The notes beneath the pieces were generated by a model. The model did not search any database and was not told the origin of the DNA. It was given only the letters and a program-made list of their open reading frames with translations. A stretch of DNA of 64,000 nt from Lathyrus oleraceus (lineage: Eukaryota; Streptophyta; Magnoliopsida; Fabales; Fabaceae), in contig NC_066581.1 of assembly GCF_024323335.1 (NCBI RefSeq), positions 185,768,830-185,832,829 on the forward strand, written 5' to 3'. Positions within the stretch are counted from its first letter, which is position 1. Each line of letters begins with the position of its first letter. This document shows, one piece after another, positions 44,690 through 58,300 of the stretch. The position numbers and the translations under genes are program-made.

Positions 44690-46591
44690 AAAGAGACCCG
44701 CTAGGTTGACTGGCCTAGGCAAAAATAAGGGCATCTCGGCAAACCAAAAGGGTTCGGGCAAAAATTAGGGATATATATAAAAAAAAATGTACACCCGACA
44801 AGTCGAAAACCTGAAAAGGCGGCTTGGGCAAAAAAGGGCAATCCAGGCAAAAGTTAGGGATTAAAGCGTATGACTATGTCTCGTTTGGATCACTCATGTA
44901 ACTTCAACTGATGGTGCTACCTAAATCAAGTTCAAACAGATAAAGATCAATCCAATCGTTTCTGTCTCAACAACAGAAGATGAGATATTTGAATATAATG
45001 GCAATAGTAGAATTGAAACTCAATAGGATCATTTTTCACATAGCTGTTTTCTTTGTTTTATAAAAAATTTACGACGAATTCCTCTTACTAGGATTTCTGT
45101 CTCCTTGTACAAACTTGCCTATGTATAGGTCACTTTGTGATATAAATAAAATTTCATCTTTGAATCCAGATTTACTTTTACTCTATTTACATAAGCGAAA
45201 ACGTCCATTGGTTGTGTTTGAATTTATGTATGCTTTTGAATACGATTGATGTTTACCAGAAATGCATAAAATGCAGTAATAGTATTTACTAAGGACGAAC
45301 GAGGGTAGTAGTTCAACGAAGCTTCGCCGGTTCATCCCCACTACAAATCCCCAGTAGAGCAAATCTATCTTTATAGATGCTTCGAATTACGTCTCCCCTT
45401 GAATTTATGTCCATCTCTTTTATCCTCAGTCGGGATACTCAGGAACTTATTCCTTCAATAGAAGTACGACGAACGGATACGGGAAGTGACAAATACTATA
45501 CTATCAAACAAGACGGGAACGAGTTCCTCATATTCTTCAGCAACGAATCGGGATTTATTTTCCCTAGCCAGCAGTTGTTATACAAAGATATCCGGATGCT
45601 TCAGGCCGCATGATTCATACATACATCATTTACATCATACCATGGCATATCCGTAAGTGCATAATACATTTACTTAGATGCACCATGCCATGCATGCATA
45701 CATATTGCATAAACTAACCTTTTTCTTGCAGGATGGTTATATACAGATAAAATACTATCAACAATTCACAACAGGTCAGAAACGATCTATACGAAGATCT
45801 AGTGCTGATACTTAATCATTACTCAAGGTGTCCTTGGATAGTAGGCAAACGGTCTATACGAAGATCTATTCCCTAGTCCAGGATGTTTTCAGGAGAGTTA
45901 ATCCTGATACTCTTTTGTTCTTGGATATTAGGCAAACGGTCTATACGAAGATCTATTCCCTAGTCCAGGATATTTTCAGGAGATTTCATCCTGACACTCT
46001 TTTGTTCTTGGATATTAGGCAAACGGTCTATACGAAGATCTATTCCCTAGTCCAGGATATTTTCAGAAGATTTAATCCTGATATTCTTTTGTTCTTGGAT
46101 AGTAGGCAAACGGTCTATACGAAGATCTATTCCCTAATCCAGGATATTTCCAGAAGAGATAATCATCACGAAGATTTATTTCTACTGGTCTATTCAACAA
46201 TTCAAAACAGTTCAGAGACGATCTATACGAAGGTCTAGTGCTGATACTTAATTCAGAAAGAAATCGCCACGAAGATTTGGTTCTGACACTTAAATTAAAA
46301 GTATGTTCTTAGATACGATTCAGAGACGGCCTATACGAAGACCTAGTACTGATATCCAGTATCAACATCAAGATATTATCACCTCCTGATATTATGGATG
46401 GCATCTATAAGCCCATCTCCAGTTCTTCCAAGTGGCATCTTCAAGCCCACTTAAGCATATACAACCAGTCATCAGTGTTACTTTACGCACCGGCGAGTGC
46501 AAATTTTTGGGCTTTTGTGTTCAATCCCCTTCAACCTTCCAAGTCACGAATGGCACACAGGCCAATCTAACTCCTCAGGTTTCAGAAAATT
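44690..46591 (+). other. Element C 3' untranslated region
   Basis: Begins with the conserved post-pol repeat block (about 44700-44870). A stretch similar to A's 22480-22700 follows (TTCCTCTTACTAGGATTTCT), then an 87-bp tandem array, then a segment similar to A before the polypurine tract. The 45377-45613 open frame has no recognisable domain. Confidence 0.75.
45835..46165 (+). repeat. 87-bp tandem repeat, about four copies, open in one frame
   Basis: GGCAAACGGTCTATACGAAG recurs at 45844, 45931, 46018 and 46105, exactly 87 bp apart; the last unit is partial. As 87 is 29 codons, the frame 45828-46238 is open through all copies. A degenerate CTATACGAAG continues to about 46345. Confidence 0.93.
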
Positions 46592-46604
46592 GAACAGGGG
46601 CAGC
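46592..46604 (+). promoter_or_regulatory. Polypurine tract of element C
   Basis: GAACAGGGGCAGC directly before the 3' LTR; same as A. Confidence 0.85.
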
Positions 46605-49515
46605 TGTTGCACCCCAAAATTTGCCCTCTATTTTTAACTCTAACCAATTTTTTGTTTCACATTCATTTGCATCATCTTCATAGCATAACATTTTTTTCTG
46701 TCTTAATATTAGCCGGAATAATTTCTCGGAATTTACAAACAGACTGGTCAAATTAACTTTTTAACTGTGCCTAAAATTAGTCAACAAAAAAATGTCAAGT
46801 TTAAGTTTGCAAATGTCGGTAACATTAATCTGCGGTTCACGTGGTTTAATTTGACATGCTAAAAATATTTTTACGACTATTTTTGGTCATATGTTGATCA
46901 GTCTGAGCAGTTTAAACGGTCATAATTTTTATTTCAAAATCCGACCAAACGCTGTATTTTTCCGAGTCATTTATTTCGTGCTGATTATTTTGACGTGTTC
47001 ATTTTATTTTTTCGAGCATTTTGGTGCCCGACTTTTATTTTTTTTGAGTCTATTTATTTTTATATTGGGTCTAGAATAAATAAATAGGTTAATTAGTTTT
47101 TATTTTAATTTTAACTATTTTAATTATTTAATTTTATTCAGTTTTTAATTTAATATTGGGTCTAGAATAAATAAATAGGTTAATTAGTTTTTATTTTAAT
47201 TTTAACTATTTTAATTATTTAACTTTATTCACTTTTTAATTTAATATTGGGTTTCAAAATAAACTTAGGCCCATTATCATTAACCTAATTTGTTCCTATA
47301 TATATTTACTAGCATGACTGATAGAGGGAGGCCGAAGGACAGAACGAAAAAGAGAAACTGAGAGTGGCTGATCTATACTATCGTACACACAGTTTGGTAA
47401 TAGTTTATATATGATATATACTTTATCTATTTTGTTGATATATTTGATTATGTTTTCGGATCGGATCGTGTCAATACGCCGTTTTCACATATACGTGTAT
47501 GAGGCGTGACATTTGTGTTATCCGATCCAGTTGCGATGATCGCAATTTTGCGCTAGCAACGCCGTTGTTTTTTTTAATTCATTTTTTTATATATATACAT
47601 ATATTTAGATCTGCACATTTTTTTTCATAACTAACTACCCTGATTTTTCCTAAACCCTGACAATTTCGCCACAAACTCTAAATTTAAAACCTAAAACTTT
47701 AACCGTGTTGTTTCCTCTAAACCATAAACCTTTTCTTAAACCTTAACAAACCTTATTATTATTTCCAATTTTCGCTCATATTTATGTTATTCATACACTG
47801 TAACTGCTTCGCCCTTGTAATATTTTAAGTTTTAACTTGTAATATTTTCAGTTTTACTTTTCGCCATCTTTATTATGTAACTGCACCAAAGCGTTGTAAT
47901 AATTAGGGTTTTATTTTCTGCCATTGATTTTCTGCCATTTTATTTTTCTGCCATTTAAATTCCTGCCATTGATCCTATATTAACTACGTGATTTAGTAAT
48001 GTAGGGCGTGAAAACCTACTAAATTAATTATTTAATATTTTTCTATAACCTTTATATTTTTTGTAAATAAATAATAAATACTAACTATTTTAATAACTTT
48101 TTTTTTATTACTTACTTATAATAATAAATCCTTATATATTTTGTAAATAAAATCTAATTGACCATCTTTCTAATTGAATAATAATAATAAACCTATTAAT
48201 CTAATAATTTGATATTTTCTATAATCTTTATTTATTTTGTAAATAACTAACTTAATATTTTTCATATAACTCTTTTATTTTATAATTTGTACATTAATAT
48301 ATTTTAAATTCTTTTATTATTACTAATTTATTTTAAACTCATATTTTTCTAATAACTTCTAAAAAAATCTAACTTGTTTAACTTAAAATAATTTCTTTTA
48401 AAATTCTAACCTTTTTATTATCACTTTATTATTATTGTTATTTTATTATTGCTTTATTACCATTGTTTATTTATTATTATTATTATTTGCTTTTATCTAT
48501 TCTATTTTTGCTTCATTATATTCCTTATTTTAATTTTGTTTTATTTATAATATTAGGAACAAATGTATAGGTTGTAAATTTATTCTTTCTCGCCTGATTA
48601 TTATGTATCTGTCCCATAGCCATGTAATAGTTTAGGAATTTATTTTTCTTGCTTTTATTTTTGTAAATATTTATTGCGTGGTTAGTAATTTAGGGAGTGC
48701 AAAAAACTAACTGTAAATAATTGAACTTAGAAAATTAAATTCAAGACAAATATCTGAAAAATAACACTCACACACGTAAGTCGATCTTTGATCGCCATCT
48801 GTACTTCCTAGGGTATTCCCCTTGGTTGCCTTCTTTAAATGGTCAAGTCTCTCAAAAATAGGGGTGTCTTAAGCAAAGTCCCTTCAAACAGAAAAATCAT
48901 CAAGTCCCTATAAACTTAAAAGATCAAGTCCCTACGAGGTTGCCTACGATATAATGATCTTGTCCCTTCGGTAAATATGATGATAGTCCCTACGAGTTGC
49001 TAAAGACACCCCTTATGTTGCCTTCATTGACCATACGATGACCCTACGCTCGTCCCTTAAACACATCCAAGGTAATGACTACCTATTCCTTAATAATAGG
49101 GACATTCTTACCATTGAAAGAATATGCGAGAACACGAAAGACTTAATCTAGGGTAGGTATCTCATAGTTACTTGCTCACACTTTTCAAAAATACTTTTAC
49201 ACCTCACAATTTCTAAACTAGGCTTTGTATACACCCATACGAGGGTCATTACAAAGTACTTAAAGAAATTTTTCTAATCACACACTACACTCTTGCAAAC
49301 AAACAAAGTGAGCTAAGTAACTAAGAGCCCATGGATAACCATGGATATAAAGGGTGCTAATACCTTCCCTTTGTATAACCTACCCCCCGAACTCAAAATC
49401 TTTTTAAGGTCTTTCCTGTTCTTTTATGTCCTTTCCTTTTGGATAAAATAAAAGTCGGTGGCAACTCTTGCTATCCGCAACATTTAACTAAAGTCAGTTC
49501 TCCCACCGTGTTACA
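46605..49515 (+). repeat. Element C 3' LTR, 2911 bp
   Basis: Collinear with 36470-39328 except for 50 extra bp (46967-47016) and two 1-bp homopolymer differences, which account for the 52-bp length gap. About 13 substitutions by eye; one changes the primer-like 10-mer to TGGCAACTCT. Confidence 0.95.
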
Positions 49516-49520
49516 CCTAC
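49516..49520. repeat. Target-site duplication CCTAC, right of element C
   Basis: Pairs with 36465-36469. Confidence 0.95.
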
Positions 49521-52500
49521 GTACCATCTTAAAAAAAGATTAGGATCAAAACCTCGTAGTTCGGGGTAAAAATCTCAAAACAAGTTGGTGAATTGATTGG
49601 TCCAAAAGCCTTAAGGTCTTTTGTTATCAAAGGGAGAACACTCAACCTAAAAACCACAAATCCACCATGTGAGGATAGCTTCAACATGCTAGTGAGGGGT
49701 TAACCCTATAATAAGCATGGAAGACTCATTGTCCATCACTAAGGATATAGGTGAGTATTACATCTACCACAAAGATAACTCAAACCTAATAACTAAAGGT
49801 TATGAAAAAGTTTGGATTAGAAGGTGGCCATTGAAACCACAAAAACACATTTGAATGGGTTATATTTACCAATTAGAAGTATATACAAAATGGTCAAAGT
49901 GGACTTAAAGATTCAATTCAAAATAAGTGTTATGAAAAGAAAGTTTGAAAAAATCAAAAGCATAAGGCTTAGGTTTCTAATGTTGAAAAAAAATTGTTAA
50001 ATGTTTGCACAAAAGTTTTGGCTTGGGTTAGAGTGGAGGGAAGAAGAAGAATGGCTAAAGTCCTAAGTAAAGCAAAAGGTGAGGGATAAAGAAACAAAAC
50101 CACAATGGAGTTCCTCTCTTGAGATCATATTGATGATCCAAGTAGCTCCCATCCTTTGGAATAAGCAATCACACAAAACATAAACTCAAGCAATCAATCA
50201 GAGTGAATTTGGAAAAAGCTCCTCAATGCCTCTTGGATCTCTCTCTCTTGGAAGCTCATGGTAATGGTTCCCAATTAAGCTCAAGTTGGAACTCCTAGCA
50301 CAAAGAAAACACACATCAAAAGGTTCTATAATATAATCAAAGAATGGACAAGAGGGAGTTTAGAATATGGTCCTTTCAATGTTCATCTTCAAGCTTAAGC
50401 ATTCTAAAGGCCCAATGCCTAGTTGCTCTTTGACTTTTTATAGCACTCTAAAGGCCCAATGCCTAGTTGCTCTTTGACTCCAAATTTGCATAGGGAAAGT
50501 CCTAAAGTCTAAGTCCATTTGTCCAATTCTTTGCATTTGGTTCACAACAATCAAAACAAAACACAAACACAATAGTATATACACAATTATGTGCTCAAGT
50601 GAGCAAAAGGCAAATGGCATTAACATAAACATGTGCTCAAGTAAGCAAAGGGAAAAGCAAATGGATAATATGTGCAAGAATAGTAAATTGCATAAAAGTA
50701 AAGTGAAAAAAGTAAATGTTAATGGTTAATGGTTAGTGTTAGTAGTTAGTGTGCCATAAGGCAAAATTTAGCGCTATGTTAAGCAATCGTAATTGGACTT
50801 ATGTAGAAGTCACAACTATCTGAGGCCGATCAATAATAATGTAGGCAACAACACAAGTTAGAAGGCTTGATTAGTGAACCAAGTTCCAACAACTTGCCAT
50901 GCCAAAAAAGGAAAAGAGAATTGATCCTGTATTGGTTTAAGCCTTTTGCATGATTTAGAAAACAACCTATCCTTAATGCAAAGCCATTCACTTGATCAAT
51001 TGATCAAGATGAATTAGATTTGAATCAAGGAATATTAAGTCTCCCTAATCAATGCTAACTTATCAACCTTCAACTCATTGATCAAAAAGAAAGAAGAAGA
51101 AGGAAGAAGGAGATGAAGAATGGATAAGGAAATGGAAAGATCAAAATGCATAAGATGAAATAAGATGTACCAATCCATATGTATTGGCCAAATGACATTG
51201 AAAGTCAAAGTCAAACAATAAGAAATCAGAAATGAGATGTAGATTGGAGATCAAACCATAAGATGTACCAATCCATAAACTTGAATTAAAAAAATAAAAG
51301 AAAGGTCAAACTTCAAAATTACCTCAAATCAATCTTGAAAGGTCCAAGTAATTTATCCCAAGTTCAACAAGGTCAAACAAAGTTTGACAAAAAATTTCAG
51401 CATTTTTAAAAGTCAGAAACTATTTTTAATCAATTAAAAATGAATAAAAATAACCTAATTGAACTAAAATCTCAAATAAATCTCAAATCAATTAAAAAAT
51501 TGATGAGAATATTTTTCATAGATCCATCATCATTCAAATAGGTTAGGAAAATATTTTTGTATTTTTTGGATATCAAAAACTATTTAAAATGGATTAAAAA
51601 TAACCAGAAAAGAGAAAATTCACAAAAAATATCAAATGATAAAATAAAAAATATTAAAAATCAAAATAAGAAACTAGAATTTATTTGGAGAAGAAAGCAA
51701 TTGGTCCCATATTTTTTGGATTTAAAATGAAGAAGATTGATTTTTGAAAATTATTGGAATAAAAGAAATTAAATCAGAAAATTGGAAATTCAAAAAAACC
51801 AGGAGCGTTAGATCTGAGCTCATTAATTGAGCTGGCAGATCATGCGCTCCAGATGTGCACTTCCACCATAGACCAAAGTCAATGCGCTACACAATGAATT
51901 AAAATGAGTCATAACAAGCGAGGGCCAGGATTAAATCTGGAAAACTCAATCCAACGATCCACATTCAAACTGGCAATGGGACGGCCACCGGAGCCACCTT
52001 CTTCTCCAGTGAGCTTGTGTTTTCCGGCCAAAATTGCAGACAACCAAATCTTAACCAAAATACACGATCTATACATCTTTGGAAAGCTGGGATGATGTAC
52101 ATCATCCCTGGGCCACTCAATTCCACTCTAGATCTCTATATTGAAAGAAATCAGAGATGGAAGTTCTGTGGTGTTCATCATGAACTTGTTAGATTTTGAA
52201 AATTGAATGCACAACAATGATGCCTCTATGGAGAGGATTTCAGCCAACATAATATCCAATCAAATAGATCAATACATAATGAGTTTCGAAGAAAAAACCA
52301 GTTGCATAACAACCTTGATTTCTGGAAACTTGAGCTCGATTCCTTACTTTCTTTGCCAAAACAGAAGATCAATGAGCTGAAGGATGAAGGTTTAGAAGCT
52401 TTAGATCCAAGGATTCAACCAGATGTAGTTGAACTTTGGATCTGAAAAATTTGAAGAAAAATTGAAATAGCTTCTTTGGTGAGGTTGGGGAATTACTTCA

Positions 52501-52550
52501 GCAGGGTTTCAGGCGCCTTTAGGTTGGTTTTCAAGTGAAGCAAGCAAGGG

Positions 52551-52558
52551 TATTTATA
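52551..52558 (-). promoter_or_regulatory. TATA box of solo LTR D
   Basis: Minus-strand TATAAATA about 1.5 kb inside the LTR, the position matching B's TATATATA. Confidence 0.55.
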
Positions 52559-54074
52559 GCAAGAGCTGATGCAATGAATGATCAAACTCGTGTGCATGTG
52601 AATTGGGTCCTCCATGCATGGGCCTGTACAGGCGCATGTGAGGCCCAAAACTTGGTGCAAATGCAAGCTGAAATGAATGTGAGATGGTTTGGACGTGTAG
52701 CTTGGAGTGAATTAGCTTGTGTGATGAATTTCAACATGTTATGCATAATCATGCCTAAAACTTCTCCTCTTCGAAAATGCCATTTGCCAAATACAAACAT
52801 GATCATGTAAGTAATGGTTGGAAAGGTTTTGATGCAAGGAACAATTGTTATGTTGGGCAAAAATCCATTTGAAGTGTGGAAATTGGTGAAATTGGAGTTT
52901 AAAGTGCAAGGTGCAAAACATGGAAGGGCAAAGTTTCTAAATTTGGCCAATGTTCAAGCCCTTCTGTTTTGATGATGCAAGCCTCAAATGAAAAAACATC
53001 CAATATCAAAGTTGTAGATATCTCCAAGACACTCAAAATGGACTAAAATTGTGCATAATTTGGATTTTTGATGAAAGCGTTATGGGCACTTGAAGTTGGA
53101 CTTTTTTGCCTTTTAATGCATTTGGTCCAAAGTGACCTATAATGTCTTGCATTATCACATGTATTTCCTTTGAGATTTTGAAATTTTGTTCAACATAACA
53201 TTTTAGGTAGACATCTTACGCTTTCCAATGCATTTGATCCCACCTCAAAATCATAAAAAATGAATGAGTTATGTCCTTGGGAAGTTGACCCAACATTAGG
53301 GTTTCAGTCAAAATGACCTATAATGTATTGGAATGGAACATGATCTTCCAAGCTTCAAATCAATTTTTGATGAACATGAAATTTGTTCATATTGTCCTTA
53401 AGAACATTTTTTATTTTGTAATCATCTCCATTTGACCAATACATAAAAAGTTAGGCCTTAGTGCATTTCAAAATAGTCAGATGAATTGACTGATCAACTT
53501 CTCAAGTCCATGACTCATATCTTGATGAATTGATGATTTAGGATACTCAAATAAGTTCAAATATGCATGAAATGATTAATTAAATAACTTACCTTGATTG
53601 TATTTTATCATGGGCTGAGGTTGCTTCATGAGCAAGGCATTGTGGTGCATAAATGAATTAGGGTTTCTTTGGGGAACAAACCTCAAACCCTTTGACTTGC
53701 TTTGATCAAAATGATGAATTGAGATGCTAGGAAGGCATATTTGATGGATGAGAGCTTTGGGAACCATTACCATGCTTGTTATCATCTCCTCTTGACCTTA
53801 TTATTGCACAAAGGGTCTCCTTGAAGCTCTTGACCTAGTGATTGCTTAAGCTACAAACAAAAGATGTTAGTGACATATTTTTGTGCTTTTGGTTAGTAAA
53901 CAAAATAGGAAAAGCAATGATATACCATTCAAGCATGCTTGGTGATCTCAAACCACTCACAAGAAAACCCAACCAAAGGTAAAGGGAACCAAGATGCTTA
54001 ATGATCCTTGAGGCAATGCAAATGCAATGTTATGATGCCATAAGGGATCTTAGGGACAAAATTGGGGTCTTACA

Positions 54075-54079
54075 AATGT
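54075..54079. repeat. Target-site duplication AATGT, right of solo LTR D
   Basis: Pairs with 36102-36106. Confidence 0.88.
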
Positions 54080-55057
54080 ATGTATGAATAGAAATTTTAA
54101 AATGTGATTGAATTGGTTTGGTTTTCATGGTTCATGCATTTGGAAAGTGTAATGGTTCTTTCTTGGAAACAATGGTTATAATTATTCAATGTTTATGGAA
54201 TTGAAAATGAATGTATGTATGGTTTTTGATTTGAAATGGGAATTGAATGCATATGAAAAGTGCAATTTTGGAAATTGGCTCATGAACATGATTTACAAGG
54301 TGAAAAATGGTTTTGGTTTAAAGCGGTCTTAAAAAACATGAAAATGATTAAAAATGGTTTTTCTTTAAAAATATGATGATTAAAAGTGGACTTAGAATAT
54401 GAAGATGATTAAAAATGGATTTTGGTGATATGGTTGACTTTGGTCAATTGCTTGACTAAAAAGTCAACAGTTGACCAATAGTCAACTTAAGTAAAAGATG
54501 TGCATTTTCTTGTGGACCATGATGACAAGATGAACTAGAACTATTGTGAACCGGTTATCCAAAGAACCAAACATAAGCCAAAGTCTTGACCAACTATGAA
54601 CATGAATGCACCATGACTGAATGTGGATGTGACTGAAAAGCCCAATGTTTTTAGACCAAATAAAACATGTCAAGTTCCAAGACTTGAAGTTTAATCATGC
54701 CGAAACCAAGCAAATGAATACTTACCCAAGCAACGGATTGTAACACCTTGGACGAGTATCCCTTAATCAAATCATGAAGATCATGAATAAGTAAACCTCT
54801 GATGGATTGTTGACCCAATCAAGGAGCCTCTATGAATGACCAGATGAATCTCAATCTTGAATGCATACCTTCTAATTCGATGTCATGTGTGATAAAAACC
54901 TTGAATCCATGATTGTGCTTTTTTTTCAAATGCAAGTGGAATGTGTTATGATATAATGGATATGTATATGAGATGAATGCTTATCAGGATATGCGAATGC
55001 TTAGGGTAGTGACCTAGATGAACTTGTGACGGGTATGGTGAATTTTGGGGTATGACA
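54075..55057 (-). repeat. LTR sequence G, 5' end
   Basis: On the minus strand it starts TGTCATACCCCAAAATTCACC at 55057, the same kind of terminus as A's LTR. No purine tract precedes it, so it is the start of a 5' or solo LTR rather than a 3' LTR. The bases beyond (CATAC...) lie within a tandem repeat of element F, indicating insertion there. No genes seen. Confidence 0.6.
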
Positions 55058-55343
55058 CATACCGATATTTTTTATTGAAGGGACATCGAGGGTCATTGAG
55101 GGACATATCGGTATTTTTTGTTGAAGGGACATACAGGGTCATCGAGGGACATACCGATATTTTTTGTTGAAGAGACATCGAGGTTCAAACCGGTATAATA
55201 TTCCAAGGGACTTTCTTGCTCCAAGTTTGCAATAATCCAAGAATTTTTTTCCTTTGAAGCTGGATAAAGGATGTTATGATGCATGAATGCATGAACACAC
55301 AATGCAGGGTTATTGGTTTAGGATCACAAGCAAGGAGCCAAGG
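55058..55343 (+). repeat. Element F 3' UTR remnant with about 50-bp tandem repeat
   Basis: Three units of ACATACCGATATTTTTTGTTGAAG followed by GGGACATCGAGGGTCATTGAG-type sequence, from the G boundary to about 55200, then non-repetitive sequence and a purine-rich stretch (AAGCAAGGAGCCAAGG) before the LTR. Repeats in this slot match the habit of A, B and C. Confidence 0.6.
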
Positions 55344-58300
55344 TGCATAATGTCAAAATCCCTTCCCTCATGCTTTCTCATCATATGCATTGGCATTGGG
55401 ATCACAACTTGGCATCCTTCTTACCCCTCATTCATTGGGTTTGTATTGGGAGAGATCACCAAGCATTATTTGGTTGTATCATACTTTGTATCTTTATCAT
55501 TTACTAACCAAAATACCAAAAATATGTCTTTGTATTTGTCTAACTCTTTTGTAGGTAGTGCACATGCTCACCTTTGATTCATCAAGATCATATATAGGGT
55601 TTAAGACCCTCAATGTAAGGAGCTCAATCAAGAAGTGGTCTACTATGGCTCTAGGCATCATATATTAATCCCCATGAGCTTCATATGTTATTTTGATCAA
55701 AGTAATCATCAAGAGTTTGGAGATGGTTTGCCTTGGAAACCCTATTTCATCTGGGTCTTGTGTAACTTCTTCAATAAGATTCTTCCACAATTGATCAAAT
55801 AATTCAAGTGATACTTCAGAATTCGTCATATTATGCATCTATGATCTCCCATGAGTCCCAAAGGTTAAGATAACTGCCAGTTAACAAGTTGGTTGATGGT
55901 GGTTGACCAGAGGAATTCATCTGATCAAAACTGGGTTCCCTAGACCCTATCTCCTATAATTTTTGTCATATGAAAATGATTCCAAGATACAAGTTACTCT
56001 AAATGACACTCCAAACAACTTTCATGTTTATGTCTAGAGCTAGTTTTTCTTGGAAAGTCATTTTTTATGGTGAAAGATTATAGGTCATTTTGTCTAAACC
56101 CAAATTTGGAGGTCAACTTCCCAAGACCACAACTTGCTCAATTTTTATGCGATAAAATATTTCCAAGTTGCAAAATCAAATTCAAGATGTCTACTTAAAC
56201 TTTGATGTATGTAGGAATATAAAATTCAAATTTTATGTGCATGTGATATGAGGATACATTATAGGTCATTTTGGACCAATGCCATTGAACAAGTGCTTTT
56301 CCTCAACTTTAAAAATGCATAACTCCTTCATATTAAATCCAAATGAGGTCAAACTTGTGACCATTTTGAAGGAATTTTAGAGAGCTAAAACTTTCATGAA
56401 TGAACCTTTCTCATTTGAAGCTCACATAAAAAGTTATCCAAGGTGGAATAAGTGAACATATGACTTGACACTTAGAATTTTTTTTGACATGTTTGATTTT
56501 CCTAACTTCCACCTCAAAATTCATCATGATCCAAACTTCAAATGAAAAAGTGTTCAACATGAAAGTTGTTACTCTTGATCTAACCTTTCCAAAAGATCCA
56601 ATTTCATCCATTTTGGACAAGATTTGAATGGGTTGCGCATGGCTTGAACATGAATGATCATTTGGCCCAAATTGAACTTAAACATTCCATACACCAATGC
56701 ATAACATTCCAATGTGATCTCAACAAGGCTTGTATGCAATTATGGACTAGAAGAAGTGATTTCATGGGCCTATTACATACCCATGCACCCATGAAATGTA
56801 CATTTCTATTTTTGGATTCCATTTCAAGTGTGCAAATATCAATTGGTTTTGCTATAAATAGAGTCCTTTATGCTCAGAAACAAGGACCCTGCGCGCCAAC
56901 TTTGAATCCATACCTTCAAACCCTCTCACTTTAAAGGATAACCTTGATAATTTCCATTGGAGATTGAGTTTGGATCTCACTATTTTGAGATTCAAAACTC
57001 CAAGAGTCCTGAGCTTTTCATCCCTTCAATTCTACTCCTTCAAGTGTCCTGAACAAGATCAAAAGCAAGCAAGAGCAAGATCAATCAAGCACAGACCTGC
57101 ATTGAAGGTATTTTCCATAATTTTTCATCTCTTCGATTCTCACTAAATTCTCCATAATTCTCTTGGATCTTTGGTTTTCTGAAGTCCTACCAATGTAGGC
57201 AACAAGATTGAGTTGCTTTGAGGTCAAATCGAAGCAACTCAGATCGTTCACCTCAAATTTCAACTCCTTGTAAATCTCAATATACTTGGAGTTAGGATAA
57301 ATTGAGCCAAATTCGAGCTCCTGAGCACTTTTACTTTAAATTCATGTCCTTATTTTTAAATTTTGGTGATGGTTGTGGATGAACCAGTCTGGTGAAGCTC
57401 ACTGAAGAAGGAGGTCGGAGCTTTGGCTCCGATGGTGAGTTGGCATTCATCTAAGCCACTTGATCCATTTGAAATGATTTAATCTCGCGCGTTGAAACTG
57501 ATTACCACTTGTGTTACGCTTTTACTCGTGACTATGGTGGAATGCGCGCTAGAAGCCACTTGATCTGCCACCTCAATTAATGAGAGATCAAGTGGTCCAC
57601 GTTTTTTCTCATTTTCTGATTTTCATTTTATTTGGTTTATTTTCATTAATTCATATTAATTTTAATATTGATCCAAAAAATATGAGAGTTTCACCAAAAA
57701 AATTTAAATAAATTCCTCTTTCATTTTCTGAATTAAAATTATTTTTTGGATCATTATTAATATTTTTCATGATTTAATTGATTTTTTTGAATATTTTTAA
57801 TTGTTTTAAAATACTTTTAAGTTTCCAAAAATTATGAATTTTTTTCTCCAAGGTCCTTTGACCTTGTTTGACCTATGACAAAATCTCATGGCCATTTCTT
57901 TGGTGTTTTGATGAGGTTTTAGAATTTTGGCAAACCATAATTTAATTTAATGTATTACTTAATTGATTTTAATTGTTTAAATGCAAAATAAATTGTGTTG
58001 AGCTTCTAATCTTGACTTGTGTTGTTGGGCCTTGCTCAAGGTTGATTTGACTTTATTGAGTTAAAATCATTGGATTTAGGGGAATGATGAAATATACATT
58101 TCATCTCCCAAAATGAATGAATGATTTTAATTTGATAAAAGTCATCCTTTGACCAATTTGTGTTGATTCCATTCCCCCTCCCTCTTCATATCAATCCCCT
58201 TCTTTCTTCATTCATGTCATGGACCTATGGTATCTCTATATCATAATACTAGTTGATTGCAAAATCAACATAAGTGTGGATGAGATTAGGTTCACCTCTT

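Larger units (their letters stand above)
36470..49515 (+). mobile_element. Element C: internally deleted Tat/Ogre-type retrotransposon, 13,046 bp
   Basis: Has both LTRs, primer site, leader, ORF1, remnant gag-pro, intron, remnant pol, 3' UTR and polypurine tract, with CCTAC duplications. Against A, three internal deletions remove most of gag (about 1.6 kb), RT (about 0.86 kb) and RNase H to integrase (about 1.3 kb). LTRs differ at about 13 positions plus a 50-bp deletion and two 1-bp indels (about 0.5% substitutions, by eye), so C is the youngest insertion here. Its proteins are closest to A's, but its LTRs are a different, AT-rich type. Confidence 0.95.
36107..54074 (-). mobile_element. Solo LTR D of element B's family, split by element C
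   Basis: Two pieces, 36107-36469 and 49516-54074, together about 4.9 kb. They match B's 5' LTR end to end: plus-strand TGTAGCGGGGTATTCG at the left and GGGGTCTTACA at the right. AATGT duplications flank it directly and no internal region is present, so it is a genuine solo LTR left by LTR-LTR recombination. TATA box at 52551-52558 (minus). Element C sits about 360 bp inside its left edge. Confidence 0.92.
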
